From Chitinophagaceae bacterium UBA4857 (GTDB lineage: Bacteria > Bacteroidota > Bacteroidia > Chitinophagales > Chitinophagaceae): a stretch of 34,805 nucleotides of DNA. Below are positions 15,152-26,000 of the stretch, piece by piece; within the stretch, counting starts at the first letter, position 1, and each line of letters begins with the position of its first letter. The notes below the pieces were generated by a model. It searched no databases. It saw only the letters and a program-made list of their open reading frames with translations, and was not told where the DNA came from. The stretch is taken from assembly GCA_002399735.1 (NCBI GenBank), contig DHEF01000042.1:1-34805 (forward strand), written 5' to 3'. The position numbers were made by a program, and so were the translations under genes.

Positions 15152-18100
15152 ATGCAATTTTCTCATTTACACGTACATACACAATACTCGCTTTTAGATG
15201 GTGCTGCCTCGATAGACAAACTATACAAAAAAGCCATTGACGATAATATGCCGGCACTGGCTATTAGCGACCATGGTAATATGTTTGGGGTTTTTCAGTT
15301 TGTAGCCGAAGCATACAAACATAAAAATGCCGATGGCACTTTGAAAGTGAAGCCAGTAGTGGGTTGCGAGTTTTATGTAACCGCCGACAGGCATATAAGA
15401 TCGTTTAGCAAAGAGGTAAAAGATAAACGGTATCACCAGATTTTTTTAGCCAAAAACGAAATAGGCTATCGCAACCTTACCAAACTGACTTCCTATGGTT
15501 TTATTGAGGGCATGTATGGTAAGTATCCGCGTATTGATAAAGCATTGATTTTAGAATACCACGATGGATTGATTGCTACAACCTGTTGTTTGGGCGCTAT
15601 GGTGCCACAAGCTATATTACGTGGCGATTTGGAAGAAGCAGAAAAGGAATTCAGGTGGTGGTTGGATATTTTTGGGGAAGATTTTTATGTGGAGCTGCAA
15701 CGCCATGGTATGGCCGAGCAGGATAAAGTAAATGATGTGCTGGTAAAATTTGCAGAAAAATACAATGTAAAAATTATTGCCAGTAACGACTCACATTATG
15801 TAGATCAGGATGATTTTAATGCCCATGATATTTTGTTGTGTATTAATACCGGCGAAAAAGTTAATACGCCTGCCATGCGTGAGTTTGCTGATGATGATGT
15901 GCAAATGAAAAATAAAAGATTTGCTTTTCCTAACGACCAGTTTTACTTTAAGAAGACGGCCGAGATGAGCAATATTTTTAAAGATTTGCCACAAGCCATT
16001 GATAACACCAATGAAATTGTTGGTAAGATTGATTTACTTAACCTGAAGAAGGATATTTTACTGCCTGCCTTCCCTATTCCTCAAGAATTTCAGTTACATA
16101 CATCGGCCGAAGTAATAGGCAAGGATATTATTACCCCCGAGGTAAATAACCAGTGGGAGTTTTTAAAGCACCTTACGTATGTGGGGGCTAAAGAGCGTTA
16201 CAGCGATCTTACACCGGATATACAGGAACGTATAGACTTTGAATTGTTTACCATTAAAACCATGGGTTTTGCCGGTTACTTTTTAATTGTAAGCGACTTT
16301 ATTAAAGCCGGTCGTGATTTGGGTGTGTTTATTGGTCCGGGCCGTGGATCGGCAGCAGGATCGGTAGTGGCTTATTGTATTGGCATTACCAATATTGACC
16401 CTATAAAATATAATTTACTTTTTGAAAGGTTTTTAAACCCCGACCGTAAATCGATGCCGGATATTGATACCGACTTTGATGATGAGGGGCGACAAAAAGT
16501 AATTGATTATGTGGTAGACAAATATGGTAAAAATCAGGTAGCACAAATTATTACCTATGGTACGATGGCTGCCAAAATGAGTATAAAGGATGTGGCACGG
16601 GTAATGGATTTACCATTGCCGGAATCTAACGCATTGGCCAAGATGGTACCGGAGAAGCCGGGTATAAAACTGCACAGGGTTTTACATGCGCCACTGCGTA
16701 CAAAAGATGGCGAAAAATCTTTGGAAGAAAAAGATGGTTTACAAAGTGAAGAGATTGAAGTAATAAAAAAGCTACGTGATATTTATAGTCAGGAAAATAC
16801 ACTGGCCGGTAAAGTATTACATGAAGCAGAAAGGTTAGAAGGATCGGTACGTAACACCGGTATACACGCAGCAGGTATCATTATTGCCCCTAAAGATTTA
16901 ACTGATTTATTACCGGTATCCACTGCTAAAGACTCCTCTTTATGGGTTACTCAAATTGAGGGTAGCGTAATTGAAGAAGCCGGTGTAATTAAAATGGACT
17001 TTCTTGGTTTAAAAACCCTGACCATTATTAAAAATGCCTTGACTTTAATTAAACAAAACCATGGTGTTGATATTGTAATTGACGATATACCTTTAGACGA
17101 TGCTAAAACATTTGAGCTATACCAACAAGGTGCAACCATTGGTACATTCCAGTTTGAGAGTGTGGGCATGCAGAAATATTTACGTGAGTTAAAGCCCGAC
17201 CAGTTTGCCGATCTTATTGCCATGAACGCCTTGTATCGTCCGGGTCCATTGGCCTATATCCCCAACTTTATTAATCGTAAACACGGCCGCGAAAAAATTG
17301 AATATGACCTGCCGGAAATGGAAGAATACCTGCAAGAGAGTTATGGTATTACTGTTTACCAGGAACAGGTAATGCTACTGGCACAGAAACTGGCAGGGTT
17401 TAGTAAAGGTGATGCGGACGTACTGCGTAAAGCCATGGGTAAAAAACAAATTGCCGTACTGGATAAAATGGAAAAGCAATTTGTGGAAGGTGCCACTGCA
17501 CGTAACCATCCGGCTGAAAAACTTACTAAAATATGGAACGACTGGAAGGCCTTTGCACAGTATGCCTTTAATAAATCGCATAGTACCTGTTATGCTTTTG
17601 TAGCATACCAAACGGCTTATTTAAAAGCACATTACCCGGGGGAGTATATGTCGGCTGTATTAAACAATGCCGGCGATATTAGTAAAACCACTTTCTTTAT
17701 GGAAGAGTGTAAGCGCATGGGTATAAAAGTACTGGGGCCGGATATTAATGAATCGTTGAAAGGGTTTGCGGTAAACAAAGCCGGCGAAATTCGTTTTGGC
17801 CTAGGAGGTTTAAAAGGAGTAGGCGAAGCGGCTATTGAAAGTATTATTAACGACCGTGCATCGGGCGACTATAAAAATATTTTTGATTTTATTACCCGTG
17901 TTAACCAACGCACAGTAAACAAAAAAACACTGGAGTGTTTAGTACATGCGGGAGCTTTTGATTGTTTTACGGAGGTGCACCGCGGACAATATTTTCATAC
18001 CGGTGCCGGCGAACCGGTTAACAACCTGGAAAAAATTATTAAGTACGGACAGGTATTGGCCAACCAACAAACAAGTACGGCTAATACCTTATTTGGCGAT

Positions 18101-18832
18101 ATGGATAGCGCCATGGAAATACCCGAGCCTAAACTGGCCGATTGTACACCATGGACTTTAACGGAGCAACTGGAATACGAAAAAAATGTAACCGGTATGT
18201 TTTTAAGCGGACATCCGCTGGATCATTACCGTTTTGAAAGAATACATTACGGTATTACCAACATTACCGACCTGAACGATTTTAGGGACAGTATTGCTTT
18301 GCAAAATAATAAGGGCAAGTTGTTTAAATTGGTGGCGCTTGTTGTAGGCGCCGATCACAGGGTGGCACAAAACGGAAACAAATGGGGCCGCTTTACATTG
18401 GAAGATTATTCAGGCAAAACCGAAATAGCCTTATTCCGTGAAGAGTATTTAAAACTTGCACCGTTTTTAGAGCAGGGTACTGCCGTGTACATAACAGGCT
18501 TTTTTAAATCCAGGTTTAATCAGGATCAGTACGAGTTTAAAATAAATACCATTAGCCTGGCCGAAACATTGAAAAAAACACAAACCAAACAAATCAACAT
18601 TTCGGCGCATCCAAAGCTTATAACACAGCAAATGGTCGATTTTCTGGTGAATAACCGGCGCCTTAATCCGGGCCCGGCTAGCATACAGTTTTATATTGCC
18701 GACCCGGTAGCTAACCTGAAAGTTGGTTTATTAAGTGGTAGCAACGGGCTGGAAATGAATGATGAGTTTATAAGTTTTGTGGAAGAAAATACAGATTTGG
18801 ATGTGCAGGTAATACCCACTCCCGCACAATAA
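15152..18832 (+). CDS. dnaE: DNA polymerase III alpha subunit DnaE
   Basis: Catalytic subunit of the chromosomal replicase, a C-family polymerase. The N-terminal PHP domain (about 1-280) keeps the metal-ligand-like motifs HLHVHTQYS (His7, His9), ISDHGNMFG, VGCEFYV and SNDSHYV. In E. coli several of these have decayed, so residual PHP activity is possible here. The polymerase palm carries FIGPGRGSAAGSVVAYC and the catalytic PDIDTDFDDEGRQ (Asp437, Asp439). FQFESVGMQKYLRELKP, NALYRPGPL and the finger motif FNKSHSTCYAFVAYQTAYLKA follow, then helix-hairpin-helix (about 855-925) and OB-fold (about 1060-1135) regions. It is full length at 1226 aa. A weak AAGGA-like RBS precedes the ATG. It reads toward trxA, which has its own promoter. 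Confidence 0.97.
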   Translation: MQFSHLHVHTQYSLLDGAASIDKLYKKAIDDNMPALAISDHGNMFGVFQFVAEAYKHKNADGTLKVKPVVGCEFYVTADRHIRSFSKEVKDKRYHQIFLAKNEIGYRNLTKLTSYGFIEGMYGKYPRIDKALILEYHDGLIATTCCLGAMVPQAILRGDLEEAEKEFRWWLDIFGEDFYVELQRHGMAEQDKVNDVLVKFAEKYNVKIIASNDSHYVDQDDFNAHDILLCINTGEKVNTPAMREFADDDVQMKNKRFAFPNDQFYFKKTAEMSNIFKDLPQAIDNTNEIVGKIDLLNLKKDILLPAFPIPQEFQLHTSAEVIGKDIITPEVNNQWEFLKHLTYVGAKERYSDLTPDIQERIDFELFTIKTMGFAGYFLIVSDFIKAGRDLGVFIGPGRGSAAGSVVAYCIGITNIDPIKYNLLFERFLNPDRKSMPDIDTDFDDEGRQKVIDYVVDKYGKNQVAQIITYGTMAAKMSIKDVARVMDLPLPESNALAKMVPEKPGIKLHRVLHAPLRTKDGEKSLEEKDGLQSEEIEVIKKLRDIYSQENTLAGKVLHEAERLEGSVRNTGIHAAGIIIAPKDLTDLLPVSTAKDSSLWVTQIEGSVIEEAGVIKMDFLGLKTLTIIKNALTLIKQNHGVDIVIDDIPLDDAKTFELYQQGATIGTFQFESVGMQKYLRELKPDQFADLIAMNALYRPGPLAYIPNFINRKHGREKIEYDLPEMEEYLQESYGITVYQEQVMLLAQKLAGFSKGDADVLRKAMGKKQIAVLDKMEKQFVEGATARNHPAEKLTKIWNDWKAFAQYAFNKSHSTCYAFVAYQTAYLKAHYPGEYMSAVLNNAGDISKTTFFMEECKRMGIKVLGPDINESLKGFAVNKAGEIRFGLGGLKGVGEAAIESIINDRASGDYKNIFDFITRVNQRTVNKKTLECLVHAGAFDCFTEVHRGQYFHTGAGEPVNNLEKIIKYGQVLANQQTSTANTLFGDMDSAMEIPEPKLADCTPWTLTEQLEYEKNVTGMFLSGHPLDHYRFERIHYGITNITDLNDFRDSIALQNNKGKLFKLVALVVGADHRVAQNGNKWGRFTLEDYSGKTEIALFREEYLKLAPFLEQGTAVYITGFFKSRFNQDQYEFKINTISLAETLKKTQTKQINISAHPKLITQQMVDFLVNNRRLNPGPASIQFYIADPVANLKVGLLSGSNGLEMNDEFISFVEENTDLDVQVIPTPAQ

Positions 18833-18960
18833 CGAGAGATTAAACTGTTAAAAACTAAATAATTATGTAATAGTTATATGGCAAAAATGCTTGATAAACT
18901 GTAATAATGACAAGTTTTACACAACTTTCTGCCAACTATGTCTGTTATTAATATCGGAAC

Positions 18961-18968
18961 TAAATTTG
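18961..18968 (+). promoter_or_regulatory. Predicted -7 promoter box of trxA
   Basis: TAAATTTG is an exact TAnnTTTG match. It gives a leader of about 30 bases and shows that the upstream in-frame start at 18891 is not used. Confidence 0.55.
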
Positions 18969-19004
18969 TACAACATTTTAAAATATAAATCTAAAAATTA
19001 TACA

Positions 19005-19322
19005 ATGGCTAAGGAATTTAACGATGCTAACTTTCAAACCGAAGTATTAGCGTCTGACAAACTAAACGTAGTTGACTTTTGGGCTGAATGGTGTGGCCCT
19101 TGCCGTGCAATAGGTCCGGTTATTGAAGAGTTAGCTAAAGAATACGACGGTAAAGTAAACATTGGCAAGGTTAACGTGGACAACAACCCACAAATCTCTG
19201 TTGATTACGGCATTACTTCTATTCCTGCAATTTTGTTTATTAAAAACGGCGAAGTAGTAGATAAGTTAGTAGGTGCGCAACCTAAAGGTAATTTTGTTAA
19301 AAAAATTGAAGCGCATATTTAA
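19005..19322 (+). CDS. trxA: Thioredoxin
   Basis: Small cytosolic disulfide reductase supplying electrons to enzymes such as ribonucleotide reductase and Msr proteins. The 105-aa product carries the active site WAEWCGPCR (Cys30, Cys33), the cis-proline loop TSIPAIL (Pro74) and the ending KKIEAHI. I start at ATG 19005 (MAKEFNDANF) because this gives the canonical length and lies just after the promoter box. The reading frame extends upstream to 18891 but that part has no thioredoxin similarity. It is closely followed by a strong terminator. Confidence 0.96.
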   Translation: MAKEFNDANFQTEVLASDKLNVVDFWAEWCGPCRAIGPVIEELAKEYDGKVNIGKVNVDNNPQISVDYGITSIPAILFIKNGEVVDKLVGAQPKGNFVKKIEAHI

Positions 19323-19345
19323 TAACTGCCCTCTCATATAATTTA

Positions 19346-19375
19346 AAAGCTACTGACAACAGTAGCTTTTTTTAT
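19346..19375 (+). terminator. Rho-independent terminator of trxA
   Basis: AAAGCTACTG (19346-19355) pairs perfectly with CAGTAGCTTT (19360-19369) around ACAA, followed by a T-run. Confidence 0.9.
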
Positions 19376-19407
19376 TTACGCATATTGCTATTAATTGTAG
19401 AAATATA

Positions 19408-19495
19408 TTTTTGTTACCGGCTGTAGTACTACTATCATCGTCTGTTGTGTCACTCACTGCATCGTTCAGTAATTCTATTCAGCAATTGGCATGAG
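19408..19495 (+). repeat. Terminator-proximal dispersed repeat, copy 4
   Basis: Starts TTTTGTTACCGGCTGTAGTA, close to the start of copy 2. It contains CTACTATCATCGTCTGTTG, shared with copy 3. It follows the trxA terminator in trxA orientation. Together with copy 5, a simple repeat and a hairpin repeat it fills the 470-base convergent gap 19323-19792, which has no gene. Confidence 0.7.
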
Positions 19496-19548
19496 CTGTT
19501 GAGTGAAGTCCGGAATATGGTGAGTCAGAAGCGAAAAATGTGTATTGA

Positions 19549-19617
19549 ATAACTCACTATTCATCATTGACTGCTCACTTACAATACACTCAACTATTAA
19601 CTATTAGCCATTAACTG
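19549..19617. repeat. Short TCACTATT/TTAACTATT simple repeat
   Basis: Degenerate tandem-like units (CTCACTATTCATCATTGACT, then CAACTATTAACTATTAGC) resemble the stretch at 22-50. No coding or structural signal was seen. Confidence 0.4.
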
Positions 19618-19629
19618 GTAGGCGCAAGT

Positions 19630-19705
19630 AAAAGCTCATTAGCGATATGCGGTTGAACGGAGCGTCGCAAGTAAAGCTCAATCAGGGGAGGAACGCCGGT
19701 CAACA
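19630..19705 (-). repeat. Terminator-proximal dispersed repeat, copy 5
   Basis: The minus strand carries TTGCGACGCTCCGTTCAAC then GCATATCGCTAAT, matching copy 7 at 34528-34615 with a single difference over about 32 bases. It lies downstream of the peptide-binding lipoprotein gene, in its orientation. This is opposite to copy 4, which belongs to the facing gene trxA. Confidence 0.7.
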
Positions 19706-19730
19706 AACAACTATCCCTGCTACTTGTTAT

Positions 19731-19756
19731 AAAGCCCCTTTAGGGGTTTGGGGTTC
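19731..19756 (-). repeat. GC-rich hairpin repeat, copy 4 (diverged)
   Basis: The minus strand reads GAACCCCAAACCCCTAAAGG then GGCTTT, with stem CCCC-TAAA-GGGG. It has the same layout as copies 1 and 3 with a shorter hairpin. It lies 37 bases after the stop of the adjacent minus-strand gene and might act as a weak terminator, though no T-run follows. Confidence 0.5.
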
Positions 19757-19792
19757 AATCATGGCTATGCAGCCGGTAGCAAAATAAAAACC

Positions 19793-21442
19793 TTAATTAA
19801 GTTTAACACGCCGTAATTCCAATAGGTTTAGCCCGTTTGGCAAAAAGCCATCTAAGTTGGGTTGTACCAGCCATACCACTTTATCATACCACAGCGGGAC
19901 AACCGGCGCATCATCTATAACCTGTTGATCGGCTTTACGGTATAAGTCGTAGCGAATACTGTCGTTGGTTTCAGCAATGGCTTTTTCAAAATAAGTATCA
20001 AAGTTTTTGTTACTGTAACGGGTGTAGTTAGGTGGCGCAGGGTTTTTAGAATAAAAAACCGATAAATAGTTTTCTGCATCGGGATAATCAGCTATCCAGC
20101 TACCACGGAAAAAGGCAGCTTGAGAGTTGGAAGTAAGTTCCAGCAACAATGCTTTTTGTACTACTTCCACCTGTATGTTCATGCCCTGTTCGCTTAATTG
20201 TTTGGCAATAAAATTTGCCATGTCGGCATAAATAGGAATGGTTAACAATTTTATCTGCGGCAATCCCTTTCCGCTTGGGTAACCTGCTTCACGCAACAAG
20301 GCTGCTGCCTTTGTAGGGTTGTAGTCGTAACCTTTTACAATGCTATCATTAAAAGAGGGTAATCCTGCCGGTATAAAACCCGATTCTGCCGGCGTGCCTA
20401 ATGAGTTACGCAGGTAAAGCACCATCTTTTTACGATCGAACCCATAGTTAATGGCTTGCCGAATTTTTTTATGTTTGGTTGGTAAATTTTTTACCAGCGT
20501 ATTAGTCGTATCCACCAATATACCCAGGTACTCAATATTTAAATAAGGGTGTGTTTTTAAAATTATTTTGCCATCCCATTCTTTACGTAACGTACCATTT
20601 TTTGCCAGCACTTCATCTTTAAACGATGCTTCAATATCGTTTATAAAACTCAACTGCTTTTGCCGGAACAATAAAAACTCCGTGGCCTTACTATCGTAAA
20701 AACTTATTTTAATACCATCAATATAAGGTAGTCTTTTTCCTGTACTATCTTTTTCAAAATAGTTTTCGTTTTTACCCAGTATTAAAGCTTGTCCTTCTTC
20801 CCAGGCTACAAATTTAAAGGGGCCGGTACCCACAGGATGTTGGCGGAAAGTATTGCCATATTCTTCAACAGCTTCTTTGGGTACAATGGAACAGTACTGC
20901 ATGGACAGTATGCCCAGGATAGGGTGGTAGGGTCGTAATAATTTTAGCTGAAAGGTGCTGTCGTTAATAGCGGTAAATGGTTGTAGGGTATCTACCTTGC
21001 CATTAAATATCCATCCGCCGGGGCTGGCCGTTTTAGGATCAATAATACGTCCCAGGCTATATGCTACATCGTATGCTGTTAATAACCTTCCTTTATTGTT
21101 GGCAAAAACTGCATCATCATGAAAGTAAACATCGGGGCGTAAAATAAAAGTATAGGTTTTGCCATCGTCGGATATGGTCCAGTGTGTAGCCAGCGATGGT
21201 TTTAAGTTTAAATCATTATCAGTTTCAATAAGTGTATTAAATAACTGATGCGCCGGCCACATGGTGGATTGGTTTTTGGCAAATGCGGGATCCAGCGAAG
21301 CAATACCTGATTGCTCGTTGTAGAAAAATATATTGGCGATATCCTTCTTGCTATTACTGCAACCAAAGTTTAGTAATGCCAGTAATAACCCCGCTATACA
21401 GGCGTTTAACCATTTATTTATTTTACTGTATTGTATACGCAT
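19793..21442 (-). CDS. ABC-type peptide-binding lipoprotein (solute-binding family 5)
   Basis: Substrate-binding component of a dipeptide/oligopeptide or related ABC importer (DppA/OppA-like). A signal with a probable lipidated Cys28 (NFGCSNSKK) is followed by family-5 hallmarks. These are LKPSLATHWTISDDGKTYTFILRPDVYFHD, LTAYDVAYSLGRIID, VGTGPFKFVAWEEGQALILG, KIRQAINYGFDRKKMVLYLR and PTKAAALLREAGYPSGKGLP. The C-terminal part has YLSVFYSKNPAPPNYTRYSN and APVVPLWYDKVVWLV. The length of 549 aa is normal. No permease or ATPase genes are linked, so it is an orphan here and its transporter would be encoded elsewhere. The peptide ligand is assumed from the family and not shown. The gene is divergent from the flippase. 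Confidence 0.92.
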   Translation of the reverse strand: MRIQYSKINKWLNACIAGLLLALLNFGCSNSKKDIANIFFYNEQSGIASLDPAFAKNQSTMWPAHQLFNTLIETDNDLNLKPSLATHWTISDDGKTYTFILRPDVYFHDDAVFANNKGRLLTAYDVAYSLGRIIDPKTASPGGWIFNGKVDTLQPFTAINDSTFQLKLLRPYHPILGILSMQYCSIVPKEAVEEYGNTFRQHPVGTGPFKFVAWEEGQALILGKNENYFEKDSTGKRLPYIDGIKISFYDSKATEFLLFRQKQLSFINDIEASFKDEVLAKNGTLRKEWDGKIILKTHPYLNIEYLGILVDTTNTLVKNLPTKHKKIRQAINYGFDRKKMVLYLRNSLGTPAESGFIPAGLPSFNDSIVKGYDYNPTKAAALLREAGYPSGKGLPQIKLLTIPIYADMANFIAKQLSEQGMNIQVEVVQKALLLELTSNSQAAFFRGSWIADYPDAENYLSVFYSKNPAPPNYTRYSNKNFDTYFEKAIAETNDSIRYDLYRKADQQVIDDAPVVPLWYDKVVWLVQPNLDGFLPNGLNLLELRRVKLN

Positions 21443-21518
21443 GAAAGCTTAAATTTACGACCTAAAAGCTATCTGGCGACTATAATAATAAAATAAGGAG
21501 CTACCGGCGGGTTACAAT

Positions 21519-23030
21519 ATGAGTACGATACGTAAACAAAGCATTTTATCATCCATCGTTATATACATTGGCTTTGCCATTGGCGTAATAAACACTTATA
21601 TATTTGGCCGGCAGGAGTATTTTACAACAGAAGAATATGGCTTATACAGCCTGTTTAATTCATTGGCCGGTTTAATTATGGCATTTGCCACTTTTGCCAT
21701 GCCGGCGTTTATTTATAAATTTTTTCATTACTATAACGACCATTTAACAACCAAGAAAAATGACATGATAACATGGGCATTGGTTATTAGTACCATTGGC
21801 TTCTGTTTAGTGTTATTATCAGGGCTTATTTTTAAAGATCTGGTGGTACGTAAATACTCCGAAAACTCAAAAATGCTGGTAGATTACTACTACTGGATAT
21901 TTCCGCTGGGGTTGGGGTTTACTATTTATGCTGTACTGGAAGCATATTCTTTAGGATTACGCAAAGCCGTATTGATGAGTTATTTCAGGGAAGTACAATG
22001 GCGCCTGTACACTACTTTGCTAATTATACTTTTTATTACCGGTGTTGTATATGATTTTGATTTGTTTATTAAAATATATGCCTTCAGTTATCCTAGTATT
22101 GCCATCAGTCTTTTTATTTACTTATTATATACAAAACAGATAAGTTTTACTTTTTCTATAAGTAAGGTTACTAAAAAGTTTTATAAAAAAGTTGCTGTAT
22201 TTACCACCTTTATTTACTTCAGCTCTATTGTTACTAATATTGCAACAGTAGTTGATACACTGATTATTGCATCGGTATTAGAAAATGGATTGGCCAAGGC
22301 TGGTATATTTGGCTTAGCTACTTTTGTAACCAGTATTATTCAGGCGCCTCAACGTGGGGTAATTAACGCTTCTATTTCATCATTATCCAGAGCCTGGAAA
22401 AATAAGGATATGAAGTCTTTGCAACATATCTATGAACGTTCTTCCATTAACCTGCTTATTTTTTCTGTTGTCATATTTGTTTTAATAACCCTTAATTACC
22501 TGGAGGCGGTTGATGCATTAGGTTTAAAGAACGATTTTAAAATGGGTTTTTATGTGTTTGTCTTTTTAGGGCTTACTAAGATAATTGATATGGGGAGTGG
22601 AGTAAATGCCCAGATTATCGGCACTTCTATTTACTGGCGTTTTGAGTTGTTAACGGGGTTGGTGTTAATGCTGTTTATGATTCCTTTCAATTATTTTCTA
22701 ACCATAAAGTATGATATAGTTGGCACAGGTATAGCCAACTTAATTTCTTTTACTATTTACAACGGCATACGTATAGGCTTTTTATGGTATCGGTTTAAAT
22801 TACAGCCATTTAGTAAAAACTCCCTTTATATGTTGATAATAGGCGCTGGCGTATTTGCCTTAACTTATTATAGCTGTATAAATTTACATGGGTTTACCGG
22901 TTTGTTTTTACGCACGGGTATGGCCTTTATGTTATTTACATTTTTAATCTGGAAGTTTCAGCTTTCTCCCGATGTGAGACCCGTAATGCAAACGCTGTTA
23001 AACAAGGTGAAAAAGATGGTTGGTAAATAA
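21519..23030 (+). CDS. Oligosaccharide flippase family (Wzx-like) membrane protein
   Basis: Polytopic inner-membrane protein of the MOP superfamily with about 12-14 hydrophobic helices over 503 aa. It probably flips lipid-linked saccharides for surface polysaccharide or LPS synthesis. The N-terminus (SILSSIVIYIGFAIGVINTYIFGR) and GLYSLFNSLAGLIMAFATFAMP match the usual polysaccharide-biosynthesis/flippase pattern. A later GIFGLATFVTSIIQAPQRGV fits the seventh or eighth helix region. No glycosyltransferase or polymerase genes are adjacent, so the glycan is unknown. It converges with the CHAT gene with only nine bases between stops and no visible terminator. Confidence 0.87.
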   Translation: MSTIRKQSILSSIVIYIGFAIGVINTYIFGRQEYFTTEEYGLYSLFNSLAGLIMAFATFAMPAFIYKFFHYYNDHLTTKKNDMITWALVISTIGFCLVLLSGLIFKDLVVRKYSENSKMLVDYYYWIFPLGLGFTIYAVLEAYSLGLRKAVLMSYFREVQWRLYTTLLIILFITGVVYDFDLFIKIYAFSYPSIAISLFIYLLYTKQISFTFSISKVTKKFYKKVAVFTTFIYFSSIVTNIATVVDTLIIASVLENGLAKAGIFGLATFVTSIIQAPQRGVINASISSLSRAWKNKDMKSLQHIYERSSINLLIFSVVIFVLITLNYLEAVDALGLKNDFKMGFYVFVFLGLTKIIDMGSGVNAQIIGTSIYWRFELLTGLVLMLFMIPFNYFLTIKYDIVGTGIANLISFTIYNGIRIGFLWYRFKLQPFSKNSLYMLIIGAGVFALTYYSCINLHGFTGLFLRTGMAFMLFTFLIWKFQLSPDVRPVMQTLLNKVKKMVGK

Positions 23031-23039
23031 AAATTGAGA

Positions 23040-26000
23040 TTACTTTTTCTTCTTCATCCACCACCAACCACCGGTAACTGATATAATAAGTAGTGCTCCT
23101 ATCCACCAATATTGCATTAAGATGTTTTTCTTCTTTAATTCAATCGGTGAGGTGTCGCCCATTATAACCAAGCCTGCCCAGTATTGTGGCGATAACATTC
23201 TGCCATCAGCTGTTTCAAGGTATTTTATCTTTGCCTGTTGTAATGCCTCGTCTTTTGTCATGCCTTCAGCTAAATTATCGTAGAAAAGTTGGGTAATGAT
23301 GGTAGAAGACTGTTCATCAATTTTCCATAGGCCGGTTAATATACTTTCGCTACCTGCATAATTAAAAGCATGCGCCATAGACACCATTCCTTCCCCCGGA
23401 AAAAAGCCCGGTTTGCCGGTTTCGCAAGCGGTTAATACGGCTAGGTCGGAAGTTAGATTACAGTTATAAATATCAAAAAGATAAACTGAGTTTTCAGCTG
23501 TTATATCCTTTTGATCTTTAGAAAAAATTAGTCGGGAATATTCTGGGAAATCGTTATTTGCTTCAGCATGTGTGCCTATGTGAATGATACGGTTATTACC
23601 AGATTGTTTGCGAAAAGCTTCCGGGGTTGATTGGTTTTCAAAAAAAGCATTCCCTCCAAATTTTTGCTTTACTTTATTTACGAGTTGGTCTGTAAAAGGT
23701 AAAGGAATTAATGACAGGTATGCCCGGTCTAAATGTAAAGAGTCATTTTTTGCAACAGATGAATATTGTTGTTTAGTCTTGTCAGAAAATCCTGGGGCAA
23801 ATGCCACAAAATTACTTTTCATTTTTACCGGATTACGTTGAGCTTGTAATGCGAGTAAACTGTAATGGTAAGAGATAGCATATTGATTAAGCAAACATTT
23901 CTGGCTAAATTCTTTAATAGAATTTGTTACAACAGGTGTAAGCATTTCAAAGCTTAGATTGTATAAAATGCCATCCGGAATTACAATAACTCTTTTGGTA
24001 ACAACATCCTTTTCCAGCGGTTTCCATAACTGTTGGTACAAATCGTGAGCAAGTGTATTAGATTTCTTCAAAGCTATGCTTGGGTCACTAATTTCTTTTA
24101 CCTTATCAGAAAGATCATTTGATGATAGGGGTATAAAATTTTGTTTTTTATTCGTTGCTACTAAAGCAAAAAGTTCTTTATCAGAAAAAATATATCGTAC
24201 TACTGTTAGGCCATTTGGTATAACTTTTTCAAGATCTTTTGTAGAAATGTTAATTCCGCCATAACGCATATTATAGTAATCGGGATACTTGGATTTTAGC
24301 GTTTGCTGAAACTCATTCCACTTTGTAAGAGCTTGCATATAAGCACCTATTTTTTCATCGGACGAACCTTCTCCTTGCAAGGCTGTTTCCATTTGCGTTT
24401 TAATAGCAGCTTCCTGTTGCGACACTGATTCAGGCAGGCGGGTAAAAAGAGTGGCTTTCTGTTTATCTAAACGGGAGCGAATACGGGTATAAACAGAACG
24501 TTCATGTATATTAATGATATCATCAATATATTTTTTATTGGCCGATAATTTCAGGAGTTCATAGTTAAGATGTTTAATAAAATCTATTAGTTCTTTGTAC
24601 TCGGTAAGTAGGCCTCCTATGCCATCTTCATCGGTGTAATTTGTCCTCTTTTTTTCAAAAATCTCCATCGCTTCATCAGTTTCTGCAAGCAATGCTTTAA
24701 TGCTTGCTTCATCCTTAGTTTTAAGTAACTGGTAAGACGATTTAGTTTTATAGAGAATATAAGTAGGAATGTCTTTTTCTATATTAGTGCTATCCAATGG
24801 GTCTGTAGCCTGGGCTAAAAGAGTTCTTATTGTCGCAATTCCTCTTTTGCTATTTTTTTCAGCTTCAGCATAACGACCGGCATGGTATTGCGCAATGACC
24901 AACGCATTCAACATCCTAACTGTACGGATAGAATTTTCGCCCAAGGTTTTTGTCAGGTATTGTAACCCTTCGTTAGATATGGCTATCGCTTTATCTGATT
25001 GGCCCGTAGCGGAATAAAAGTCAGATAAAAGGCCACGAAAATAAAAATACTGTTTGTCGTACCCCGTGGTGTTTATCTTTTTTTGAATTTTATTAGCGGC
25101 TTCATAATAATATGAGGCCGAATCGTTTTGTTTTAAATTATGGTATGCTATGGCCACTTGGGCATATGCATCTGCGGCCCAACCACCGTCACCATTTCCT
25201 GTCTCAACCATTTTGTTTAATGCATCTTTACTGTACTCTTTAGCTTTTTGGTATTGATGTCTTTCGTTGGCAACAATGCCAAGAAAAAGTAAAGCTCTGG
25301 CAGTTTCAAAGTCGTTTTCGCCAAATCTATTAACTACCTGATCATAAAAATACTCGTAAATGGCATGAGCTTTACCCAGGTTACTATTTTCTAAGTAGAG
25401 TGTGCCCAAGTTGCCAATAGCATACAGTTGTGTTAATTGTGCTTGTTCTTTTTTACTATTGGCAGCCTCCGTCGAGGCAATGAACTTTTTACTGGTTTGA
25501 ATTGCCAGTTCATAATATTTAATGGCCTCTTTGTTATTGCCTATTGCATTATTAATGCTTCCCATGTAATTTTGGACAACAGCTAAAGGGTTCAGCTTGT
25601 ATATATCACTTCCTATTTTATCCAGCACTTCAATGGCTTTATTTCCATAAAAAAGTGCACTATCATACTTTGAACTATTATAAGCCATCATAGCAAAAGC
25701 AAAATATGTTTTTACTAAAGTTGATTTTTCAGAGTTACTGTTTTGGTTAGAAAATTCCATTGACTGTTGATACCGCTGTTTTGCCAGTTCATGGTTGGCC
25801 ATACGAGAGGCAAAATCTCCCATTATATAATATAAACTTGCTAGATCATTTTGTATTAAGTTGCGTTTCGAAAGAAAGTAAATATCGAGTTCCTCTATAA
25901 TCTTGTATGACAGCTGATGATTTCCTTGGTTGCTAATAGCATCTGTAGCATTCATAAAAATTTTGGGTAGTTCCTTTGCATAGGGAAACGTCTTTTTGGC

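Noticed and set aside
18891..19004. N-terminally extended thioredoxin
   Set aside because: The extension has no family similarity and a promoter box (18961-18968) lies inside it, so the start is 19005.
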